Shown here: positions 7,742 to 16,770 of the stretch, in pieces | Layout: every line of letters begins with the position of its first letter | Position numbering within the stretch: the first letter of the stretch is position 1 | Assembly (NCBI RefSeq): GCF_003026815.1 | Contig: NZ_PYOG01000011.1 | Span: 63,063-127,062, forward strand | From: Photobacterium damselae | GTDB taxonomy: Bacteria; Pseudomonadota; Gammaproteobacteria; Enterobacterales; Vibrionaceae | Length of the DNA stretch: 64,000 nucleotides | Direction: 5' to 3' | Translations under genes and position numbers: made by a program | The notes under the pieces: generated by a model | Told to the model about the DNA's origin: nothing | Seen by the model: only the letters and a program-made list of their open reading frames with translations | The model's database searches: none

Positions 7742-10700
7742 ATGACAAAAAAAGATTCTGTAGTAGCTCAAGAGCACTCAACGACACCTGAACCATCAGG
7801 CAAAAAACCAAAAATGAAAAAAATTGCGAAATGGGTAGGACTCAGCGTATTGACCCCTGTAGCAATTGGTATTGGTGTTCTGAGCTATGGGGTAACGCTG
7901 GATCTCACCCCTCATAAACAGAAAATCAGCCAATGGTTAACGAAAAATTTAGCCCGAGAAACCAAAATTGAGGGGGATATTGCTCTAACTCTCTCCTTTT
8001 CTCCTGAAATCGATATCAATAAGTTAACGATTGGAAATACCGAAGCGATGAAGTGGCAACCTATGCTCTCTTCGGGCCACGCTTCTGCAAAAGTATCACT
8101 GCTACCACTGTTACGAAATACACTAGAGATAGACTACCTCAAGCTCGATAATACACATGTCGAACTCAATCGTGATTATCAAGGTAAGCCTAATTGGGTG
8201 TTTAATTCATCACCAAAGGTTACGACTTCAGACGATAAAACCAGTAAGCCTTTAACGCTAAAAATAACAGATACCATTACGGCTAAAGATGTGTCTGTCT
8301 CTTATTTAGATCAGCAAACAGGACAATATTTTTCTGCGGCAGTTGAGCAACTGTCACTGACCAAGCCCGATCAATGGTTGTTAAAAGCACAAGGCTTTGT
8401 TCAAGGTCAGAGCTATGATTTTTCGCTGACCGGTGATTTAGAATCAATCATTAATCATCAACAGGGTCACTTGGTTGCTGCTGGTGAGTTTATTGGTGCT
8501 CGACTTAATATTGATGCTGATATCCAGCCATGGCGAACAGGTGTAACCCATGCCAATATTGATCTCGATTGGCATGATACAGCTCCGATCAAAAGCTTTT
8601 TAGATCTGGATATTGGTCCTGCTGCACCATTAAAAATCACAACAAAATTAAGTGCTTCTCATGAAGGTATCGGCTTAACTAAATTAAAAATCGACAGTCC
8701 GGTTACCCAAGCATCAGGGCATTTAGTTTTTGCTCTTGCGAAAAAAGGACAACCACTTAACTATATTGATGGCAAACTCGATATTCCGCTTATCGATCTT
8801 CGTCCTTGGCTGCAACCAGAACAACCTCAACCCATGATGATGAGTTACGCTGCTGCGCCACCTCAACAATCACCATTGCAACAAGCTCTGGATCAGTGGT
8901 TAGTTAAAACCAAAACTCATCTCGCGCTAAAAGTGGGGGAAATTAAAGGCCTCGGTACCCCGGTTCATTCCATTGCTTTAACCGTCGATGGTAAACAAGG
9001 AAAGCTAACCGCACCTATGCAGGCAAATATTGCAGATGTTGCTTTTACTGGTAGCGCCAATATTGATGCAACAACGGGATTATCCAAAGTGGCGATTTCG
9101 TTAGGAGCAAAAGACTCTCAGTTAGGTGAGATGGCTGGGTGGATATCTGGTATTCCTAACGCAACAGGCCATGTTAATTTGGCCGAGCTGAATGTCGATA
9201 CTCAAGGGACTAAATTACAAGAGTGGATCGATAACAGTAAGTTAGCACTAACTATTGATAAGGCTCAGTTAGACTGGGGAGCAAAAGCAGATTTTGCAAT
9301 TAATAGTGCAAAATTGACCGCAGGAATGAACATACCTTTCAGCTCTCATATTTCAGGGCAAATGATGGGAATTCCTGCCAAAATTGAAGCCTCTGCAGGT
9401 AGTCTAAGCGATATTATTAACCAAAGAGATTGGCAAACAGATTTTCAATTTATTAGCCCTGCTATTACGCTAAAGGCAAAGGGACAATTAGTTGGTACGC
9501 AATGGCAACAAGGAAGCTGGTTTGATCTAGATATAGACAGTAAAGATGCTGGTAAACTCAGTCCATGGCTCGGTACGAAATCAACGATACATGGTCCAAT
9601 TCAATTAAAAGGCAAGCTCACCTATAAGCAAGATTGGGTCACATTAGAGGCTTCAAATATCAATTTGCTTAGAAGTCAGGGAAACATTGATCTTAAGTGG
9701 AAACCCACTGGTGATATGTTTGTGGGCCTAAACAGCCATTTTTCGCGCTTAGATCTCTCCCAACTAAGTCAATTTATCGATGGCGATCGCTTACCTCATG
9801 TGGAGCAAACGGTGCCAACACAGGGGGTAAACCTTGATGTGCCAATTTTAGCTCACGGGTTGGTCGTCAAAAATGCAGATGTCAGCGTAAATGTCGATAC
9901 AATGAAATGGTCTAAACAGCAGCTGCATCAACTCAGTTTTACCGGAAAAATGCGAAATGGCATCATGCCCGCAGCACCTTTTTCAGCCAACTACTTAGGT
10001 AGCCAATATCGTGGAAATATCGCGCTGAAAATTAATCAAAATAAAATTGCTTCAACGTTGAATTTGTCGGTCAATAAGCCCAATGTTGGGGCAATCTTAA
10101 ATCAGTTTAATATTAGTAATGATTTTGACTTCTCTCTTCGCCGAGCTCAGTTACATTTAGCTTTATCGGGCCGTTCCATGATTGAGTTTATGGAGCAAGC
10201 GAATATCAATGCGCAACTCATCGGTGGGCATCTTGGTGTAAAACAACAATACACAGGTAAAGCCTTTAATATTGAACTCGATAAAGGGCAATTTATCACC
10301 GGGCCTAATACTGAAACGTCACTGTCTCTAGTCGGTCAGGCCGCGCAAGATCCGGTAAATATCACGCTCAATTCGGTTTCACTAAAGCAAGCCAACGATG
10401 GCAGAAAAACCATCCCATTATCACTAATCGCAAACATTGGTGATATTAAACTTAATGCCCGTTCTCAAGTAAAAATGCCGCTCGATATGCGAAAACTGAA
10501 TCTTGCCGTTGAAGCGACCACTCCAAATTTAAACCGTTTTAATAAATTTACGGGGGTTGAGCTACCACCTTATGGACCAATAAAAGTTGCTGGACAGTTG
10601 ACCTCCGATCCTAACGGCTATCACTTAAATAATATGCTGTTACAAGTAGGTAGTAGCGAACTCACAGGAAAAGGCGATCTGCTGCTAACGCATAAACCAC

Positions 10701-11680
10701 AACGCATTCGACCACGGATCAATTTAGATTTATCGGCTCCGTTTATTCAACTTAATGATTTTAAAGTAAAAGGCTGGCATGCATGGCAACAAGAATCCTC
10801 AGCTAGTAAAGCCCCTCAAGCCTCTAAACCCGTTGCTTTGATGAGTCCTGACGGATTGAAAAAGTTTGATGCCACGTTCAGCCTAAATGTTGGCGAGGTA
10901 CGTTCTGGCAATGACTGGCTGGGCGCCGGAGAATTGGATTGGACACTAAACAATGGCTTACTGACGGTTAATCCTCTTCATATCAAACTGCCTGGCGGTG
11001 AAATTGACCTTTCAGGTTCGGTAAAAGCGGTAGGAGATAAATTTGATATCGGTTTGAAAGGTAAGGTCGAAAACTTTGACTATGGCATCTTAGCTCGTCG
11101 GATTGACCCAAAAACTACCATGCATGGTTTATTAAGTACTGAATTTAACCTTCATAGTTTGGCAAATACACCAGAATCGCTAATGAATAACGCTTCAGGA
11201 TTCCTTGGGTTTGCAGTTTGGCCAAAGGCGTTTCAAGCCAACGTAGTAGACTTATGGGCGGTCAGTCTTGCTGATGCGGTACTGCCAAGTTTAACCAAGC
11301 ACGATCCTTCCGTTATCAACTGTGTCGCTGGTGGCTTTAATATTAATCACGGTACAATGAAGCAGCGAGATCTGTTGCTCGATACAACTCGTATTCAAGT
11401 TCACGGCACTTTTGATGCCAATTTCAAGCAACGTGATTTTTCCATGTATTTGAGTCCGAAAGCAAAACGTGCGCAAATATTTGGTTTACAAACACCAGTT
11501 GAGGTTACGGGCAATTTTAACGACTTTAATCTGAATATCCCATTGTCGGCAATATTGGAAACTTCAGTACGTTTTACAACAAGCCCTGTTATTGCGCCCC
11601 TAAGTTGGCTGTTTGAAAAACCGATCGCGCCAAATGCAAGTAGTGAATGTCAGCGGATTTGGCAAGGATTACCACAATAG
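7742..11680 (+). CDS. Large AsmA-family protein (TamB/YhdP-like bridge protein superfamily)
   Basis: A 1312-residue protein with a short cytoplasmic N-terminus, one membrane segment (about residues 31-51, WVGLSVLTPVAIGIGVLSYG) and a very long periplasmic part of repeated beta-strands. The opening LARETKIEGDIALTLSFSPEIDINKLTIGN is the AsmA N-terminal signature, and the AsmA_2-type C-terminal region is recognisable from about residue 1080 (GEVRSGNDWLGAGELDWTLNNGLL..). AsmA-like proteins are thought to form hydrophobic grooves that carry phospholipids between inner and outer membranes; this is family knowledge, not shown here. It is about twice the length of E. coli AsmA (617 aa). No clear ribosome-binding site is seen before ATG 7742. 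The gene stands alone and ends at a strong terminator. Confidence 0.8.
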   Translation: MTKKDSVVAQEHSTTPEPSGKKPKMKKIAKWVGLSVLTPVAIGIGVLSYGVTLDLTPHKQKISQWLTKNLARETKIEGDIALTLSFSPEIDINKLTIGNTEAMKWQPMLSSGHASAKVSLLPLLRNTLEIDYLKLDNTHVELNRDYQGKPNWVFNSSPKVTTSDDKTSKPLTLKITDTITAKDVSVSYLDQQTGQYFSAAVEQLSLTKPDQWLLKAQGFVQGQSYDFSLTGDLESIINHQQGHLVAAGEFIGARLNIDADIQPWRTGVTHANIDLDWHDTAPIKSFLDLDIGPAAPLKITTKLSASHEGIGLTKLKIDSPVTQASGHLVFALAKKGQPLNYIDGKLDIPLIDLRPWLQPEQPQPMMMSYAAAPPQQSPLQQALDQWLVKTKTHLALKVGEIKGLGTPVHSIALTVDGKQGKLTAPMQANIADVAFTGSANIDATTGLSKVAISLGAKDSQLGEMAGWISGIPNATGHVNLAELNVDTQGTKLQEWIDNSKLALTIDKAQLDWGAKADFAINSAKLTAGMNIPFSSHISGQMMGIPAKIEASAGSLSDIINQRDWQTDFQFISPAITLKAKGQLVGTQWQQGSWFDLDIDSKDAGKLSPWLGTKSTIHGPIQLKGKLTYKQDWVTLEASNINLLRSQGNIDLKWKPTGDMFVGLNSHFSRLDLSQLSQFIDGDRLPHVEQTVPTQGVNLDVPILAHGLVVKNADVSVNVDTMKWSKQQLHQLSFTGKMRNGIMPAAPFSANYLGSQYRGNIALKINQNKIASTLNLSVNKPNVGAILNQFNISNDFDFSLRRAQLHLALSGRSMIEFMEQANINAQLIGGHLGVKQQYTGKAFNIELDKGQFITGPNTETSLSLVGQAAQDPVNITLNSVSLKQANDGRKTIPLSLIANIGDIKLNARSQVKMPLDMRKLNLAVEATTPNLNRFNKFTGVELPPYGPIKVAGQLTSDPNGYHLNNMLLQVGSSELTGKGDLLLTHKPQRIRPRINLDLSAPFIQLNDFKVKGWHAWQQESSASKAPQASKPVALMSPDGLKKFDATFSLNVGEVRSGNDWLGAGELDWTLNNGLLTVNPLHIKLPGGEIDLSGSVKAVGDKFDIGLKGKVENFDYGILARRIDPKTTMHGLLSTEFNLHSLANTPESLMNNASGFLGFAVWPKAFQANVVDLWAVSLADAVLPSLTKHDPSVINCVAGGFNINHGTMKQRDLLLDTTRIQVHGTFDANFKQRDFSMYLSPKAKRAQIFGLQTPVEVTGNFNDFNLNIPLSAILETSVRFTTSPVIAPLSWLFEKPIAPNASSECQRIWQGLPQ

Positions 11681-11720
11681 CAAGAACACCATAAATAGAA
11701 TCTGATGGTTCTCTTAACCA

Positions 11721-11772
11721 AATGCCCAGTGATTATCCGACTCAATATCGGTAAACCAACACTGGGCATTTT
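11721..11772. terminator. Terminator between the AsmA-family gene and the deaminase gene
   Basis: AATGCCCAGT pairs with ACTGGGCATT across a 30-base loop, followed by TTTTG. It lies between two convergent genes and can serve both. Confidence 0.7.
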
Positions 11773-11807
11773 GCTATCAGAGATTTAAAACTCAGCGAAA
11801 AGACGAG

Positions 11808-12245
11808 TTACGACTGGCCTAAATACGGAGAAATAAAAGCACTAACCTCATCTTCTCCAACACCAATTCTTACATCAACACCGGCATCAATTAGCACCTT
11901 AATTCCTTTTCCATTATTGCGCGGATCTGGGTCAAGAGTGGCAACAACAACTCGCTTGATACCGCGTTCAACTAAAGTATGAGCACAAGAAGGAGTACGA
12001 CCGACAAATGAGCAGGGCTCCAAAGTGACATAAGCGGTAACATCCGCTAGAGAGTCAGTGTAATTTGCAAGAGCCATCGCTTCGGCATGATGACAACCCG
12101 GCTTTTGCGTAAACCCCTCGCTCACTATTTTCCCATCTTTTACCAATACACATCCTACCGGAGGATTTGGTCGACAATCGGGTAAAGCTTGCTTTGATAA
12201 TGCGAGTGCTTGTTGCATAAATTCAATATCAGCACTTTGACTCAT
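11808..12245 (-). CDS. Stand-alone RibD-type pyrimidine deaminase domain protein
   Basis: A 145-residue zinc-dependent cytidine-deaminase-fold protein. The catalytic HAE is at residues 53-55 (PGCHHAEAMAL) and the two zinc cysteines are Cys78 and Cys87 in EPCSFVGRTPSC, the wording typical of the RibD deaminase domain. RibD normally has about 370 residues, with a C-terminal reductase that is absent here. The gene is alone rather than in a rib operon, so it is probably a paralogue acting on a related aminopyrimidine or another base. What it deaminates cannot be read from the sequence. The downstream hairpin is shared with the convergent AsmA-family gene. Confidence 0.8.
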   Translation of the reverse strand: MSQSADIEFMQQALALSKQALPDCRPNPPVGCVLVKDGKIVSEGFTQKPGCHHAEAMALANYTDSLADVTAYVTLEPCSFVGRTPSCAHTLVERGIKRVVVATLDPDPRNNGKGIKVLIDAGVDVRIGVGEDEVSAFISPYLGQS

Positions 12246-12511
12246 AGTCTCTTTCTCTCTTAATTATTGATGAGATAGTTCATTCATAAGTGTGTACTCA
12301 CTACGGTGTTTGTATCTATTTTTATTCACTTTTGCCTAGTCACACTCTGCTTTATCTCTATTTTTTCAAATAAACCACACATTCTCTGAAGCTATTCATT
12401 TAATGTTCATGATAAATGTGGTTTTATAGCACCTTAACTAATAAAGCGTATATCGTGCGTTTAAAACATCGCTCAATTAATAAATAAAAACGAAGAGTTA
12501 CTATCCATTTT

Positions 12512-13852
12512 ATGTCTATATTTCAAACCTCGGTATTACAACGACTGAGTAATACCAAATTTCTAAGCATTGCTGGACTCTCATTAGTCACGGTTGCTGT
12601 TGTGATTTCACTTAATACTAACACGACACCATCTACTGCGACCAAAAGCATTGAGCTATCCCCAAAAACAGCAGCACCTCAAGTTGTTGTTGACACTTTA
12701 AAGCCCGAAACCATTATCAAAACCGTCCCTCTTCCACCGCAATTTGAATACACCATTAAAAAAGGCGATACCTTAAGTGGCGTATTTTCCAAACTAAATG
12801 TCTCTCGTGAAGATATGCAAAAGGTGATGGAATCAGATTTAGACAGCTTAAAAATTGATACCTTAAAACCAGGAGATACCCTGCGCTTTTGGTTAGATGA
12901 AAATAACCATAAACTGACTAAATTTGAATTACAGCAAACGCCTGCGCAAAAGTTTGATTATGTTCGAACACCAAGTGGCGATTTTGAGTATCAAGAGACT
13001 ACTCTTCCAGGCCAATGGAAATCGGCGGTTGCTAGTGGCACAATTCATGGCAGTTTTTCAGTGTCGGCACAAAAAGCGGGCTTGGATTACAGTGAAGTCC
13101 TCGAAATTACGAACCTATTAAAAGATAAACTTAACTTTGCGCGAGATCTGCGTGCCGGTGATACCTTTGAAGTGGTTCACGAACGCCAATTTATTGATGG
13201 AAAACCAACAGGACAACACGAAGTCCGAGCCATTCGTATCCACAATAAAGGCAAGATAATTTCAGCTTATTTACATACCGATGGGAACTACTACGATGAA
13301 GACGGTAATAGTTTGCAACGCGCATTCTTACGTTACCCATCAGCAAAACAGTGGCGTATTAGTTCAAACTTCAATCCAAATCGTAAGCATCCAGTAACGG
13401 GTCGCCGTCAGCCTCATAACGGAGTGGATTTTGCCGCGCCTCGTGGTACACCGGTTCTAGCAACTGGTGATGGTGTTGTTGTGCTGACAACTAATCACCC
13501 TTATGCAGGTCGCTATATCGTGATTCAACACGGTACAAACTACAAAACACGCTACTTGCATAATACTAAGATTTTAGTGAAAAAAGGCCAGCGAGTTCAC
13601 CGCGGTCAAGAAATTGCGCTATCAGGAAGTACTGGTCGAGTTACCGGTCCACATATCCATTATGAGTTTTTGATTCGAAATAAGCCGGTCAACCCAATGA
13701 CAGCCAATATACCAATGGCCTCATCAGTACCAGGCAAAGAAAAGAAAGTCTTTGAGCAGATGGTGGCGCAATATAATCAGATGATGAAAGATCCTATGTC
13801 TGCTGAGACCATTCAATTGGCTCGTATTAAACCCAAAACTAAAGACAGTTAA
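12512..13852 (+). CDS. LysM/OapA-type M23 peptidoglycan endopeptidase (MepM/Shy family)
   Basis: The 446-residue protein has an N-terminal membrane anchor (residues 16-34), a LysM-like segment (FEYTIKKGDTLSGVFSKLNVS), a second domain, and a C-terminal LytM/M23 peptidase. Zinc ligands are visible as H302 and D306 in HNGVDF and H383 in HIHYEF, with H381 as the catalytic histidine. Proteins of this layout (E. coli MepM, Vibrio ShyA/ShyB) cut D,D-crosslinks in peptidoglycan so the wall can expand. V. cholerae ShyB is induced by zinc starvation through Zur; I looked for a Zur box upstream and did not find one. Monocistronic, with a strong terminator downstream. Confidence 0.9.
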   Translation: MSIFQTSVLQRLSNTKFLSIAGLSLVTVAVVISLNTNTTPSTATKSIELSPKTAAPQVVVDTLKPETIIKTVPLPPQFEYTIKKGDTLSGVFSKLNVSREDMQKVMESDLDSLKIDTLKPGDTLRFWLDENNHKLTKFELQQTPAQKFDYVRTPSGDFEYQETTLPGQWKSAVASGTIHGSFSVSAQKAGLDYSEVLEITNLLKDKLNFARDLRAGDTFEVVHERQFIDGKPTGQHEVRAIRIHNKGKIISAYLHTDGNYYDEDGNSLQRAFLRYPSAKQWRISSNFNPNRKHPVTGRRQPHNGVDFAAPRGTPVLATGDGVVVLTTNHPYAGRYIVIQHGTNYKTRYLHNTKILVKKGQRVHRGQEIALSGSTGRVTGPHIHYEFLIRNKPVNPMTANIPMASSVPGKEKKVFEQMVAQYNQMMKDPMSAETIQLARIKPKTKDS

Positions 13853-13872
13853 ACCTGCTGTAATATAATAAA

Positions 13873-13912
13873 AGCAAAGCTATCAATACGATTTGGTATT
13901 TGATAGCTTTGC
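13873..13912 (+). terminator. Terminator of the M23 peptidase gene
   Basis: GCAAAGCTATCAA pairs with TTGATAGCTTTGC, a long stem 20 bases after the stop. The remaining 280 bases up to the next start (14195) show nothing else I can name. Confidence 0.75.
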
Positions 13913-14194
13913 CTCTTGCTCTGTATTTTTTGCGTATGACCTAATCTTCACATCGTTATCTTACCCGTCAATCGAATCACTCCCGCTAAACATTCCTACT
14001 AAATCCAGCACAAAAATCACTTAGAACCTCGGTACCAACCACTTTAGATACAATTAGAAACAAAACATCCCTCATAAGTTAGCAATATGTGATCGTTCCT
14101 ACTTTTCTATTCACAAAAATCTGCTTATTCTGCTGCCAATTTCCATATCAATCACAGGGATAAGTGGCTTATAACATAAGCACGACAACAACAT

Positions 14195-15253
14195 ATGGTA
14201 GCAAAACATATATCTTCACCTTTTGAGTTTGCCAATATCAGCATCGCGGCAGGTACCCGAGCCAATTGCGAACTGGAAATTGCTCGACTCTATACACACT
14301 CACCGCTTTCGGTCTCCGTCGACATTCTGCATGGCAAACATCCGGGCCCCGTGCTTTTAGTTAATGCAGCAATTCATGGCGATGAACTTAATGGCGTCGA
14401 AGTTGTACGCCAAGTTATTGATAAAATCGATCTTAATAAACTACACGGAACAGTCATTGCCGTTCCCGTGGTGAACGTATTCGGTTTTATTCATAAATCT
14501 CGTTATCTGCCCGACCGACGCGATCTCAACCGCTGCTTCCCAGGTTCTGAGCGTGGATCTATTGCAGGAAGAATGGCTTACCAATATTTTAGTCAAGTGG
14601 TTCGTCGAGCAACTCATGTCGTTGATCTGCATACCGCAGCCATTCATCGCACGAATCTGCCTCAAATTCGCGCCAATCTTGATAATGAAGCGGCACAAGC
14701 GATGGCTGTTGCATTTGGCTCTCCTGTTGTAGTGGATGCTTCTTTGCGTGATGGTTCACTACGCGCGGCCGCAGAAGCTTATGATATTCCAGTTATTACT
14801 TTTGAAGCGGGTGAAGCTCTGCGTTTTGATCCCCATGCCATCGGGTCTGGCGTACAAGGCACACTTAATGTTATGAAGCATTTAGGTATGTTAAGAAGCA
14901 GTCGCAGTAAAAAAGAACATACTCCTATGGTTCCTAAAGCAACGCGTTGGGTTCGAGCCGATTCTGACGGTCTATTACGCTCTCATGTTGCACTGGGCGA
15001 AAAAGTGGAAAAGAACCAAATTATCGCTTCAATTAATGACCCATCAGGAGCCAGTGAAATATCCGTTATCGCACCACAAGGGGGAATTGTGATTGGCCAG
15101 CAGACACTGCCACTGGTTAATGAAGGCGATGCTATTTTCCATATTGCTTTCTTTGATGAACCTGATAGCTTAGTCGAAGAGCAAGTAGAGTCGTATCTTG
15201 ATGATGCCATTGAGGTTCTCGACGACGATTTAAAATATGGTATGACGCTATAA
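14195..15253 (+). CDS. Succinylglutamate desuccinylase/aspartoacylase-family zinc hydrolase
   Basis: A 352-residue protein with the AstE/AspA zinc-carboxypeptidase-like core. The metal ligands H61 and E64 sit in NAAIHGDELNGVEV, the third histidine in HVVDLHTAAIHRTNLPQIR, and the conserved RDLNRCFPG precedes it. The C-terminal third (about residues 245-335) is a small all-beta, lipoyl-like domain (DSDGLLRSHVALGEKVEKNQIIASI). This is the subfamily often found beside rimK, where a role in trimming glutamate tails or related amides has been proposed. No rimK is present here, so the substrate is open. No other gene shares its transcript with confidence. Confidence 0.8.
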   Translation: MVAKHISSPFEFANISIAAGTRANCELEIARLYTHSPLSVSVDILHGKHPGPVLLVNAAIHGDELNGVEVVRQVIDKIDLNKLHGTVIAVPVVNVFGFIHKSRYLPDRRDLNRCFPGSERGSIAGRMAYQYFSQVVRRATHVVDLHTAAIHRTNLPQIRANLDNEAAQAMAVAFGSPVVVDASLRDGSLRAAAEAYDIPVITFEAGEALRFDPHAIGSGVQGTLNVMKHLGMLRSSRSKKEHTPMVPKATRWVRADSDGLLRSHVALGEKVEKNQIIASINDPSGASEISVIAPQGGIVIGQQTLPLVNEGDAIFHIAFFDEPDSLVEEQVESYLDDAIEVLDDDLKYGMTL

Positions 15254-15383
15254 CTTATCGTCAAACCTCTTTCTGAGCAGCTAAATCATAGGCTGCTCTT
15301 CGTTCCTACTCTATGCTTTCACTATACCTAGTGTTTATTTCAGTTTTATCACCCCCTTTATAACTAGGGATCAGGAGCATTTC

Positions 15384-16709
15384 ATGGAAATCGCCATATT
15401 AATTGGTTTAATTCTGCTTAATGGTGTCTTTGCTATGGCAGAAATTGCGTTAGTGACCGCGAAACGAAGTCGACTGCAACGTTTAGCAGAAGATGGGAAA
15501 TCTGGCGCACAAACTGCCATTAATCTTGGTACTAACCCAACTCGTTTTCTTTCCACCATCCAAATCGGTATTACTGCAATTGGCCTATTAAACGGTATTT
15601 ACGGTGAATCAGCATTAGCCGGCCCTATGGCGCAATGGTTAATTGAACTTGGTATGCATGCCAAAACCGCATCTATAGCATCGACTGCGATTGTGGTATT
15701 GGGCATTACCTACCTCTCCATTGTATTAGGTGAACTGGTCCCTAAGCGTTTAGGTCAATACTACCCAGAAGCCATTGCACAAGTTATTGCTAAACCAATA
15801 TCGTTCTTAGCCAGTGTCTCTAAACCGTTTGTCTGGTTGTTATCACTATCAACAGAAGGCTTTTTGGCTCTTATGGGAAAACGAGGTGGTGATGGACAAC
15901 AATTAACAGAAGAAGACATTGAAGCGGTGATCGCTGAAGGTTCGGAAAGTGGTGTATTAGAAAAACAAGAACACGACATGGTGAAGAATGTCCTTCACTT
16001 TGACCGTCGTAAGATTTCGTCCCTATTAACACCACGCAATGATTTGGTCTATATCGATTTAGAACAGGGTCAAGAGAGTAATTTACAGAAAATCTTAGCC
16101 GCTAAATTTACCAGCTTCCCAGTCTGTAAGGGGGGGATTGAGAATATCCAAGGCTTTATTACCGCCAAACAGTACCTACAATTTATCAGTCATCCAGACC
16201 ATGAGATCACAGACTTTATCTCGGCTCCTGTGTTTGTGCCTGAAAACTGGACAGGACCAAAGCTGCTTGAGTTGTTTAAACAATCAGGCAATTCGATGGT
16301 TTTTGTGGTTGATGAATATGGCGATCTACAAGGTATCGTGACGCCAAAAGATATCTTAGAAGCACTTGCTGGTGAATTTAATATTCGTAACCCAGAAGAT
16401 GTTTGGTCGGTTCAAAATGCAGATAACAGTTGGACTATGGACGGTTTATTGCCCATTGCCGTTCTCAAAGAGTTACTAGAGTTAAAAAGTCTACCAGATG
16501 AAGAAGAAAATGGTTATCACACGCTCAGTGGTATGATCATGTGGCAACGCGGTGAATTGCCAAAACCTGGAGATTGCATTTACTGGCAAGGCTGGCGTTT
16601 TGAAGTTGTCGCTATTCAAAGTAATCGTGTCGATCGCGTTTTTGTCCGCCATCAAACCACATCCGATACAAAACAAGAGCAATTCATCCAAACCAGCTTA
16701 GATAATTAA
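15384..16709 (+). CDS. CorC/HlyC (UPF0053) family CBS-domain membrane protein
   Basis: A 441-residue protein in three parts: an N-terminal DUF21 (CNNM-type) membrane domain with about four hydrophobic helices (residues 1-150, containing NGVFAMAEIALVTAKRSRLQRL), a CBS pair (about 210-340, containing LTPRNDLVYIDLEQ and FVVDEYGDLQGIVTPKDILEAL), and a C-terminal CorC_HlyC domain (350-430). The family is linked to magnesium/cobalt efflux and is often misnamed hemolysin. An AGGAG stands about 6 nt before the start. It is 130 bases after the hydrolase gene but has its own terminator. Confidence 0.9.
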   Translation: MEIAILIGLILLNGVFAMAEIALVTAKRSRLQRLAEDGKSGAQTAINLGTNPTRFLSTIQIGITAIGLLNGIYGESALAGPMAQWLIELGMHAKTASIASTAIVVLGITYLSIVLGELVPKRLGQYYPEAIAQVIAKPISFLASVSKPFVWLLSLSTEGFLALMGKRGGDGQQLTEEDIEAVIAEGSESGVLEKQEHDMVKNVLHFDRRKISSLLTPRNDLVYIDLEQGQESNLQKILAAKFTSFPVCKGGIENIQGFITAKQYLQFISHPDHEITDFISAPVFVPENWTGPKLLELFKQSGNSMVFVVDEYGDLQGIVTPKDILEALAGEFNIRNPEDVWSVQNADNSWTMDGLLPIAVLKELLELKSLPDEEENGYHTLSGMIMWQRGELPKPGDCIYWQGWRFEVVAIQSNRVDRVFVRHQTTSDTKQEQFIQTSLDN

Positions 16710-16713
16710 TGTA

Positions 16714-16746
16714 AAAAGAGCCCGCAAATTTATTGCGGGCTCTTTT
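16714..16746. terminator. Bidirectional terminator, CBS-protein gene and putP
   Basis: AAAAGAGCCCGCAA pairs perfectly with TTGCGGGCTCTTTT. A and T runs on both sides make it work in both directions. Confidence 0.9.
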
Positions 16747-16770
16747 ATTTACGACCTTACGACATCAATC

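Noticed and set aside
12400..12511. Zur box upstream of the M23 endopeptidase, as for V. cholerae ShyB
   Set aside because: No palindrome resembling the gamma-proteobacterial Zur consensus was seen.
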